Positions 26,291-35,131 of a stretch of 64,000 bases of DNA are shown here, one piece after another. The stretch's first letter is position 1. The number at the start of each line of letters is the position of its first letter. This DNA comes from Parus major (Eukaryota; Chordata; Aves; Passeriformes; Paridae). The DNA lies in contig NC_031769.1 in the NCBI RefSeq assembly GCF_001522545.3, positions 70,573,814-70,637,813 on the forward strand, written 5' to 3'. A model generated the notes under the pieces. That model was not told the DNA's origin and made no database searches. It saw only the letters and a list, made by a program, of their open reading frames with translations. Made by a program: the position numbers and the translations under genes.

Positions 26291-26722
26291 GTAAGGGTCT
26301 GGAGCATTTCTCTTATGAGGACTGATAGCAGGACCTGAGCCTGTTTAATCTGGAGGAGAGAAGACTGAGAGGGGATCTCATCAATGAATATATATATCTC
26401 AAAGGCATTTGTCAAGAGTATGGTATCAGAATCTTTTCAGTGGTGCCCAGTGACAGGATGAGGAACAATGGCCCTAAAGTAAAACACAAGAAATTCCACC
26501 CCAACATGAGGAAGAACCTTTTACATTGAGGGTGGCAGAGCACTGGAACAGGATGCTCAGGAGGTCGTGGAGTCTCCCTTTCTGGAGATACGCAAAACCA
26601 ACCTGGACACATTCCTGTGTAATATGCACAAGATTACCTGGCCATGGCATGGGGGTTGGACTAGGTTATGCCCAGAACTCCCTTCCAGTCCTAACTGATC
26701 TATGGTTCTGTGATTTTGTATG
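26291..26722 (+). mobile_element. CR1 LINE, 3' part of ORF2 plus 3' UTR
   Basis: A forward CR1 fragment of about 430 bases. It begins in the C-terminal coding part (GGTCTGGAGCATTTCTCTTATGAGG). It runs through TCTTTTCAGTGGTGCCCAG and CATGAGGAAGAACCTTTTAC, a degraded 'trailing' block GGTGGCAGAGCACTGGAACAGG, and GTCGTGGAGTCTCC. It ends in GGTTCTGTGATTTTGTATGA, the normal CR1 terminus. The subfamily differs from the copies at 27719 and 53625, which use the 'GGTTGTCA..CATTGGAA' type of tail. Small changes break the frame and no reverse transcriptase core is present. Confidence 0.9.
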
Positions 26723-27718
26723 AAGTATCCAGTCATACAGGTAGACTGTAAATCTGACTGAGGAAGACCATGTTCCAACCTGACAGCACACAATAACTTG
26801 CACAGTGCCTCCTATAGCTACTTCTTTTGCATGGAAAACCTAAACCTTATTCCATGACATTAGTGTAACATCAAATGCACATGTTAAGTCACATGTTTCA
26901 ACTGTAACTAATGTGTCATTTTAAACAGTGCTGATCTGAGAGGAAGAGAATGAGGAAAGATAAAGGGGCTGCTGTGGAAAAATGAACACAAAAACTTTAC
27001 AGATAAAAAAAAATTCCAGTAACTTGAATCTTACAAGATGTAATGAGGACAGATAAAATAATTCCTTATGATGGGTTAATCTTGGCAGGCTGAAAGATGC
27101 CTCCCCAGCCACTCTCTCTCCCCCACTCTTCAACAAGACAAAGGGAAAAAACAATATGGAAAAGCTCACAGATCATGATAAAGACAAGGACACTTATCAA
27201 GAACTGTCACAGGCAAACCAGACTTAACACAAGGAAAATTAGTTTAACATATTGCCAAGTAAAATAGAGTAAGATGATGACAAAAGAATGAAGGATGTTG
27301 AGAAAAGAATGACTAAACCTAAAACACCTTCCTCCCTATAACACTCTTCCATCCCTGATTCCTCTACTTATTTTTCTGAGAGAACTGGAGCAGAGGGATG
27401 AAGAAGGGAGGCTTGAGTCCATAGTAGCTCCTCTATGCCATTCCTTCCTCCTAACACTTTTTGGAAAAATCCGAGGAGATGTGCTGTATTACTATTATTA
27501 TTATTATTATTATTATTATTGCATATTATTGACTGTAGCTAATGTGATGTGTTGATGTATGCAATGAAAATGGTTAAAAAGTGGGCAAAGGCTATTTAAC
27601 TTGGAGATGAGTTGTTTGTGATTTGTTTACTTAGGGCAATAATTTACATAAAGTTCAGAGAAATACTGGAAGAAATGTACTTTGCAACAATGGCAACTCC
27701 TTTGTTCAGTGTTTAAAG
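26723..27718. other. Non-coding DNA between two CR1 fragments
   Basis: Unique sequence apart from an (ATT)n run at 27493-27520. No coding signal was seen. Confidence 0.55.
27493..27520. repeat. (ATT)n microsatellite
   Basis: About nine ATT units in 28 bases, uninterrupted. It is likely length-polymorphic. Confidence 0.95.
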
Positions 27719-27905
27719 GCTGATCAAACATTGGAAGGGACTGCCCATAGAAGTGGTTGAGTCACCATCTCTGAAGGTGTTTAAAAGATGCAAATGTGGC
27801 ACTTAAGGACATGGTTTAGTGTCAGACTTGGCAGTACTGGACTAACTGTTGGACTTGATTACCTTAGCGGCCTTTCCGACATGAATATTTGTATGACTGT
27901 ATGAT
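27719..27905 (+). mobile_element. CR1 LINE, 3' terminal fragment
   Basis: A forward copy of about 187 bases of a CR1 3' end. It contains TCAAACATTGGAAGGGACTG, GAAGTGGTTGAGTCACCATC, GGTGTTTAAAAGATGC, GGACATGGTTTAGTG and GTTGGACTTGATTACCTTAG, and finishes in GTATGACTGTATGATT, a drifted ATTCTATGATT end. It is 5'-truncated, with no coding capacity beyond the last ORF2 codons. It lies 80 bases upstream of an independent LTR insertion. Confidence 0.93.
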
Positions 27906-27979
27906 TAAGAAAGCAGTACAATGTTTCTCACCTGAGGCAGGATTCAAAGAGTATTTTAAACAGGTGATGACCTTGACAG

Positions 27980-27985
27980 TATTTA
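27980..27985. repeat. Target-site duplication, left copy (TATTTA)
   Basis: The six bases directly before the LTR match the six directly after it (28285-28290). Confidence 0.88.
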
Positions 27986-28284
27986 TGGGGGATATGGGGT
28001 TATAATTGTTAAAGTTTTTACAGCTTATGTTCAGCAGAAGACCCTATCTAGAGGCACAGCTGCAGGATAGACAAAAGTCAGTTGGGGGTGACAGACAGCT
28101 GTGACTCGTGGACTGCAACTGAGTCAGCCAATGGGTGCTCTTCTTATATTATGTTTTGGTTTTAGATTGGCTGAGATTTTAGATTTGGTTGAGATTAAAG
28201 GTATAAAAGGAGGATAACTTCTGCGATAAAGTGATTTCCTTCACGTGCACAAGGAGGTCTGTGTCTTTGTTCCCCACTGCTACA
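27986..28284 (+). mobile_element. Solo LTR of an endogenous retrovirus, 299 bp, with 6-bp target-site duplication
   Basis: The unit starts with TG (TGGGGGATATGG) and ends with CA (CACTGCTACA). It is flanked on both sides by the exact duplication TATTTA, as expected for integrase-mediated insertion. Promoter-like signals are in order: a CCAAT box at 28138-28142 (GTCAGCCAATGGG), a TATA box at 28202-28210 (TATAAAAGG) and a GATAAA polyadenylation-like hexamer at 28225-28230. The TATA position, 60 bases after CCAAT, is conventional and defines the forward orientation. No internal viral sequence exists on either side, so this is a solo LTR formed by recombination between the two ends of a provirus. 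Six-base duplications are typical of class II (ERVK/beta-like) elements, but the family is inferred and not confirmed. Confidence 0.85.
28138..28210 (+). promoter_or_regulatory. LTR promoter: CCAAT box and TATA box
   Basis: CCAAT at 28138-28142 and TATAAAAGG at 28202-28210 lie inside the solo LTR with normal polymerase II promoter spacing. Initiation would be expected near 28230-28240, so transcription would run rightwards into flanking DNA if the LTR is still active. Activity is not shown by the sequence. Confidence 0.6.
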
Positions 28285-28290
28285 TATTTA
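28285..28290. repeat. Target-site duplication, right copy (TATTTA)
   Basis: Matches 27980-27985 exactly and directly follows the terminal CA of the LTR. Confidence 0.88.
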
Positions 28291-31200
28291 ATTGGTAGAA
28301 TTTCTAAAATGAAATTCTGGATGTGTTTGATAGCCTGATCCAACCTCTCTTTTTCCCAGTTGAGAACACAGATATTATAAATTCATGTTTGTGATGTATG
28401 TAGATTCTCATTAAGCCCCTTATTACTTCCAGGTCTGAACACAGAAACCTCATTGCATGAGCATTTTCTTATGGCACTTAGCTGTAGACCAGACATACCA
28501 CCACCACCTATGACAGAAGATACCTTAATCTGATTTTGATATGTTGGCTGGCTGAATTTCTGCCTAGTCATCAGGGGGATGGTTCAAAAAGCTACAAAAT
28601 CAGATACCACTCCTGGAACTGGTGACAGCCAGTACCTTTATGCAGAATCCATGAAAACTGCTATGCTACAGAAGAAATTCAAGAGGACCCTGTAATCGCT
28701 TCCACTTGAAGAATGCTCCAAACAGCAGAAGCAACACTCAAAAAAGTAAAGAAGTTTCAATAATTTGAGATACTGGTTTCAGCCCTCCAGCAAAGTTAAG
28801 ACAGCAGGTGGTTTAAAACAACACACTGTGCCAGAGAGATGCAAAATCCCTGAGCACCTACAATCCACCAATACACTTATATTAGTGAAACCCAGAAGAA
28901 TAAATCACTCTACTAAAACAAAATTATGAATATGTGATTTGTACCTAATGTTAATTTAGTGAATTGGGCCCTTTTAAACATGCATACTTAATTTGTCTGA
29001 CTCATTAACCCTAAACTAAATTTTTAAAATATAATCTCTTAATAAGTTTAAATATCAGCCATGCCTTATTAGAAGGATGCTCAGTTTATGAATTAACAGC
29101 CTTCTCTTCTTCAGGGAACTAGCAATATTTAGCTGAACTTTTGATTTGAAATGATCTACAGTAGTTCATATTCATGTTGTGAGAAAATTAGTACATAATT
29201 CCACTAACAGTCACAGGAATTAATCCTCAAATTTTCATCTTACTGACATGAAATTCTATCCTCATGAGTCCGCTGTGTTCCTTGCAGCATTTCATAGATA
29301 ATTATTCTTGATCTACTTTCATGACCTACTGAGTTCCATTCTGTTAACATTTCGTTTTTTTCCTTAGACTTTCTGAGTCTCTCTCCATATTTTCTGTTCC
29401 TTGTGTCCTTCTGTCAATCTTCATTTCATATTGTGCATGAGCTGTATGCACAAGCTGATGAGCAGAGTTTAGAAAAACTTAAAAATAAATTCAGGAGCTT
29501 CACATTGATGCTTTGTCCTTGTAGATTAAAGGGTAACATTTGAGAACAGAAACTATAAATAAAGTCATGAGGGGTGAGTGCCAAATTGATAATGATGTTT
29601 TAGTAATGATGCTTGTATCCAAATTCTTTAACAAAATATCAGGAATAAGCTTTTTATTTTCATCAATGCACCAGCGAAAACCATTGATGAATCTGCCCAT
29701 TACAGCTTGTCCTACAGCCAAGTCTGTTTGCTTGAATCAGATGGAGAGTCAGGTTCCCTGAACTCTGGTCATACCATGTTGTGGAATCGCTGTGTTAATT
29801 TTAGCTGTATCCCTTAGGGACCATCAGAGCAACCATTATGTTAAGCAGCACTTCATTCTTGGGCTGGTCTCTTTAATTATATTAGCTGATTATAGATGTG
29901 AACAAAAATGGCAGAACTGAAGACAAATGGATTTTCCAGCACGGTTCATTAAAATGCAGTTCATTCAAATATCTTGCAAGGATGTCAAATAGGTGAAAAG
30001 ATGTAATATAGGCAAATCAAAACTGATTATAAAAGCTGCTGAAGAAATCAGAATAAGATAAAAGTTGACATGAAAGGTTAATTTAAGCAGTGAGATTGCT
30101 TTAAGTCCATTGGTTTAAAATTGTTGTGTAAGTCCACTGTGCTAAAATAATCTAATAACTGCTTTTCAGCTTATTGCAGTCTGGCCTCTAGTTTGTGCAG
30201 ACATTGTGAAAATTGCCTTCAGGTAGCTTGGATACCAATCAAAATACCTCTTTAGTACCTAATACCAGCTTAGGATGGAGCACAAAGCCATTGCATAAAT
30301 TGTCTAAAAATGGTGCAGTTAAACCACTATGAAATCGAGTGCACGTAGCCACACTGAACAGAGGCAGAGAAACTGGAGTTTGGGATGGCAGCACAGTCAC
30401 AGAGAAATGTCTCCTGCCTTTATAGGTGAGCCTTAGAGGCAGAAGGCACTGTCACTTCATGAGGGGAGCACAGAGGAAACAGCTTCTGAGAGTAGCACTA
30501 CACTACCTGGAAAGCATATCCTACTTGAGGTGCTATTTGAACTGAGGTTTTCTAAACCTGACAGCACTATCAGGGTACTGACATGGGCAAACTGGTCAAT
30601 ATGTTACCTCGCTAGCATAAATTTAGTTATATTCATACTTATGTAATCTTTGACTAGTGTAGATAAACCCTTATTTATTCAGTGGTGACAGTAGTAGCAG
30701 GAGTTTTATGTTTGTAAAATTCCTCACACGATCCCACTACAGTAGAAGTTTTTGTGCTTTATTATATTACCAGCAGTGTTATCACTAGGTTGGACCCATA
30801 TTACCTGGACTAATATCCATGTGATACTAATTATAAGTAACAAGTCCATAATTACTGGTATTATTAACATCCTGAGTCAAGAGTTTAAGGCATACAACAA
30901 CACTAATTCAACTAATAGAAGATGGAATCTGTTGTTTCAGAGTACAAACACAATAACAGATCTTTAATCCAAAGAATTTAGTCTTACTAGTTAAGAGAAA
31001 ATGTTATCCTTATATGTTGTGACACATTTCTACTTTAAATACTAATGCTGCAGGAAAATTCATATTCCTTAAGTACACAATCTCAACACAAGTACTTTCT
31101 TAAGACTGTGTCTATCATGAAACCTGCATTCCTTTGAATTGAGTAGCAAAGCCTACCCACCCCAGATTTCAGTGGGTCCAGAACTTTGTTCATACATTGT

Positions 31201-33136
31201 TTCCCCATTCCTTTTGAAAACTATCAACTTCAGAAGTCCTTCTAAAATTCAAAGTTTATATTTGTTCTCTCTCCACTCTCCTCTATAGTGTCACCATTTA
31301 AGTATTGCTGTGTGGTACAGAATGAATGTCAAGTAGTCCCCATTTATAAGGGGTATAGATTTGAAGTGCTAATATGCCAGCTATTGACATTTCTAAAGAA
31401 TACTGCTGATTGATATTCTGCAGCCCAGAAGCATCTTTTAAACACTAGAGCAAAGGGTACACATCAACAGTAGCACTACTCAAACATAACATTCTGACAG
31501 CATGGGATAACAGAGACTATTTCTCCTTCAAGTCATGGAAAATTCAGTTTTAAATCTAAGGGTACATGAGACCTCTGAAGAGTTACTTTCTCAGATTTTA
31601 ATTTCTCTCACACTGTCCTTTTTTCTACCTGCAGGCAAACGTCATCAGCACCTTAAAATTTCTGCTGCAGTTACACTGACCCTAATCATTCTGTATTACT
31701 AATCTATCAATATTTTCGTTAAATACAATCTGAATAACTGTTTTGTTAACCCCATCCTTAAAGACACACAAAATCCAAACAAATCATCAAATCCAATCAG
31801 CAGTGCTGTGGATAATAACAAAGGGAATGCAGCTGACTCCAGATAGTTTCTTCTTCCTGCTACACTAAGACTGTCATTGCTCCACACCTCCTAAACATGG
31901 GATACACATCTGAGAGTTGCAGACAAGATTATTGTAATAATTTCTTCCTAATCCTGTTTTCTTTGTTCCTATGATGAACTGCCTGGATTCAGCACCTGCC
32001 ATCACAGACAACCATGTCATATAATCCTTTTCATAAAGTTAATCAAGTCATTTAAAAAGTACTTAGGCCTCTTGATCTTGCTATTGCTATTTTGCTGAAA
32101 ACCATCACAGATCTTTTTTGTTAGAATTTGTCTTATATTTCTGATCCTTGTTTTGTTCAAACACATGTTTTTACCCATTTGATCTCTTGCCCAACATTGT
32201 ATACTGGTAAATAAGATGAAATGATAAGCATGGATTAGGAAAATAAGCTCTTTTAATTAAGAACAGACAGAGCCATTCTATTCATACTGTGTTATACTAA
32301 AGCCTGCTCCTTGAAAACCTGCTGGGTAGCATGTCCTCTCTGTTTTATGGGGTCCTGAGATTAGCCTATATATATATATCTCTGTCCCACATGGATTTTT
32401 AAAGTGTAACCTGTAGAAACACACATGGGACAAGAAGCACATGCATTATATACTAAATCAGCTTAGTGGCTTCTGAAGTAGAAATATTTCTTCTTGTTCA
32501 AAACGAGCAACTACACTTAGATTTTCTGGAATCATATCTTTCATTTCCATTGCATTTTGGTATAACTGTCCTATGAGGAATTAATATATACACACCAATT
32601 GAGAATAACTATCTTTTAATAAAATCATTGATCCCTAGTTTTTAAGTGCATTATGTTTCATTTATATAGTTGAATTTGATCTCTTTTCTATTATTCACCT
32701 CTTTGAGATTCTCTGTGAACAACATCACTCTGAGTTGATGCTTACATTCAGTAAAACTTGTTGCAATTTTATTTTCTATTTGCCTACTTTATAAGATTCA
32801 CCTATCCCTCTCCTTGTTTAAAAATAACTTTTTATTCATCATTGTGTTAAAGACATTATGGAAATTTCAACAGATAAGACATCTGTGAAAGAGTCCATCT
32901 AAGAAAGATGTAAGGTCAATCTAATACTGTTTTGCTAATGTGTTTTTTCATTTGATTCAATTCCTATAATAAGTATTTCCTTTAAGATTCATTTTAATTG
33001 AATAGCCAAGGTCATTTTGAAAGTCCCATAGCTGTCTAAGCCATTTTCTTTCATTTACATGCAAGCAATATGACTAGTGAATATCGATACATTCATTTTT
33101 TTTTCTTCAAACTTTTGTTTGTTCCATACTGGCTTG
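28291..33136. other. Non-coding DNA, nearly 5 kb
   Basis: Unique AT-rich sequence. The only longer open frames (73 codons or fewer, for example at 29500-29721 minus) carry no recognisable motif. A short TA dinucleotide run lies at about 32369-32380. Confidence 0.55.
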
Positions 33137-33219
33137 TCAAAAAAAAACCAAACAAAAAAATCCCCCCAAAACCACAAAAAAACCCACAAAAACAAACAAA
33201 TAAAAAAAAACCAAACACT
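33137..33219. repeat. A-rich low-complexity tract
   Basis: About 80 bases composed nearly wholly of A and C, with repeated CAAAA-like units and one CCCCCC run. It lies directly before the (AATAG)n microsatellite. Confidence 0.9.
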
Positions 33220-33237
33220 AGCCTCTAGAAGTTTAGA

Positions 33238-33449
33238 GTAGAACAGAATGGAATAGAATAGAGAATAGAATAGAATAGAATAGAATAGAATAGAATAGAA
33301 TAGAATAGAATAGAATAGAATAGAATAGAATAGAATAGAATAGAATAGANAATAGAATAGAATAGAATAGAATAGAATAGAATAGAATAGAATAGAATAG
33401 AATAGAATAGAATAGAATAGAATAGAATAGAATAGAATAGAATAGAATA
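33238..33449. repeat. (AATAG)n pentamer microsatellite with one N
   Basis: About 212 bases of TAGAA units, imperfect at the left (GAACAGAATGGAATAG) and nearly perfect further on. A single N stands at 33350 and the repeat phase changes there, so the N marks an unresolved join rather than one unknown base. The array directly abuts the 3' end of the CR1 on the minus strand. In element orientation it reads TTCTA repeats, so it probably grew from the CR1 tail, whose unit is ATTCTATG. Confidence 0.97.
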
Positions 33450-34881
33450 ATTTAGTTTGAAAAATACCTCTAAGATCATTGTGCTAAATCATTAACCCTG
33501 CACTGTCAAGTCTGCCACTAAGCTGTGTCCCTACGCTTTTAATATCTTCAGGGCTGGTGATTCCACCACTCCCCTGGACAGTGTATTCCAATGTCTCACC
33601 TCCCTTTCCATTAAGAATTTTTTCCTAATATCTAAACTAAACTTGGAGCAACACAAGGCTGTTTCCTATTGGTCTTTCTTTTGCTATATGGGAGAAAAGG
33701 CCAACTCCCACCTGGCTTCAACCTCCATTCACACAGTTGTAGAGAGCACTAAAGTGTCCCCTCAGCCTCCTTTTCTCCAGGCTAAACACCCCCAGCTCCC
33801 TTCACCACTCCTCATCAGACTTGCGCTCTAGACCTTCACCAACTCCATTGCCCTTCTTTGGACATGCTCCAGCACCTACATGTCCTTCTCATAGTGAGAG
33901 ACCCAAAACCCAAAAAAAGATCCAAGTATGGCCTCATAAGTGCCAAAACAGGGGGCCTATAACTGCCCTTGTCCTGCCACACTATTTCTGATCCAAGACA
34001 AGAATGGCCTTGGCCACCTGGGCACACACTGGCTTATGTTCCGCTGACTGTGATGATGCTCAAGATGACTCCACAACCTTCAAGGTCAGGCTGACAGACT
34101 TCTAGATGGGCAGTACATTTGTCAACTTTCAGTCAACTGGAATCTCCCCAGTTAGCCAGGGCTGCAAGTAAATTCTGAAAAGTGGCTCAGTGATCACTTC
34201 TGTCAGCTCCCTTGGATGGATCCCATTCATCCCCTTCAACTTGTGCATGTCACCATGGTGCAGAAAGTTGATGACCTTTTCCACTTGGATTATAGGAGCT
34301 TCATTTTACTCAGTCTCTGTCTTCTAGCTCAGGGGCTGGATAACCTGAGAAAAATTTGTCTAACTGCTAAAGACTGAGACAAGGCACTAAGTACCTCAGC
34401 CTTTTCCTCATCCTTGTCAACATGTTTCCTCCTCCATCCAATAAAGGTTGAAGATTCTCTATTGCCCTCCATTTCTTGATGATGTATTTGTAAGAAAACT
34501 TTTTGTCTGTTATAGCAGTAGCCAGATAAGGTTCTAGTTGGGATTTCACCCTTCTAATTTTCTCTCTACATAACCTCACAAGATCCTTCTGAATAATTCT
34601 TCTGAATTAGCCACCCCTTCCTCCAAAAGTCATAAAATAACCTTCCATTTATATTTTTTTTTAATTCAAGACAGAGCTCACTGTTAAGCCCAGCAAGTCT
34701 TCTTTGCCACCAGCTCTTTTTCCAGCACATGTGTCTTTAAGATTTGCTTCTTGAAAATCATCCAGCCCGGCTGAATTACATTGCCCTTTAGGAATGTTTT
34801 CCAAGGAACTCTGTCAACCAGGCTCCTTAAGAGGCCAAAGTCTGCCCTCAGGAAATCCAAGGTGACAGTTCTGCTGACTCC

Positions 34882-34948
34882 TGTCCTTCTCAAAGAACCA
34901 TAAAACTCTTTCATTTCATGATCACTATGCTTAAGACAGCCTCCAGCC
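34882..34948. repeat. 67-bp direct repeat, copy 1 (artefact)
   Basis: Identical base for base to 34975-35041. The two copies are separated only by adapter sequence, so one is a duplicate created during library preparation or assembly. Confidence 0.95.
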
Positions 34949-34974
34949 TGTCTCTTATACACATCTAGATGTGT
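34948..34974. other. Residual Nextera/Tn5 mosaic-end junction adapter (assembly contamination)
   Basis: The 19 bases at 34948-34966 are CTGTCTCTTATACACATCT, the Tn5 mosaic end used in transposase-based libraries. The next eight (34967-34974, AGATGTGT) are the start of its reverse complement, as in the circularised mate-pair junction adapter, cut short. It is not genomic. On the minus strand the segment translates to DVYKRQ, a string that can arise only from this adapter. The true genomic sequence should contain a single copy of the flanking 67 bp. Confidence 0.97.
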
Positions 34975-35041
34975 TGTCCTTCTCAAAGAACCATAAAACT
35001 CTTTCATTTCATGATCACTATGCTTAAGACAGCCTCCAGCC
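34975..35041. repeat. 67-bp direct repeat, copy 2 (artefact)
   Basis: Exact copy of 34882-34948. CR1 copies normally carry this segment once. Confidence 0.95.
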
Positions 35042-35131
35042 ATCACATCACCCACAAGTCTTTTCTTGTTCACAAACCACTACTCTACTAGGACACTTTC
35101 CCTAGCTGGCTCACTCAACAGCTGTGTCAGA

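Larger units (their letters stand above)
33450..35131 (-). mobile_element. CR1 LINE, long copy with internal deletion and an assembly artefact
   Basis: A CR1 in reverse orientation. Its 3' end lies at the left, against the (AATAG)n array. Reading leftwards from 35131 it has the end of the endonuclease, the linker, the reverse transcriptase N-terminus, the ORF2 C-terminus and the 3' UTR. Near 34050 the sequence jumps from the block normally encoding the C-terminal region (GGCACACACTGGCTTATGTT on the plus strand) to one normally much further 5' (GATGCTCAAGATGACTCC). Most of the reverse transcriptase palm, including the FADD motif, is therefore absent. Another short deletion lies near 34100. The 5' end is truncated near 35131. 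Positions 34949-35041 contain a sequencing-adapter insertion and duplication, listed separately. The element is non-functional. Confidence 0.93.
33570..35131 (-). pseudogene. CR1 ORF2 remnant, reverse strand
   Basis: Open pieces on the minus strand include 34684-35073 (endonuclease end with HSDHEMKEF, then a linker with LDFLRADFGLLRSLVDRVPW) and 34367-34579 (LCREKIRRVKSQLEPYLATA, KYIIKKWRAIENLQPLLDGGGN). The SDH endonuclease motif is kept here, unlike in the copy at 3861. The catalytic reverse transcriptase region is deleted, and the remaining C-terminal part is broken by frameshifts. The 34684-35073 frame is artificially 93 bases too long, because the adapter plus duplication keeps the frame and adds a second copy of the segment beginning AGGCLKHSDHEM. 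Confidence 0.88.

Noticed and set aside
33225..33479. 84-codon open frame of FYSIL-type repeats
   Set aside because: Translation of the (AATAG)n microsatellite.
34882..35041. Genuine biological tandem duplication inside CR1
   Set aside because: The mosaic-end adapter between the copies shows it is a library or assembly artefact.
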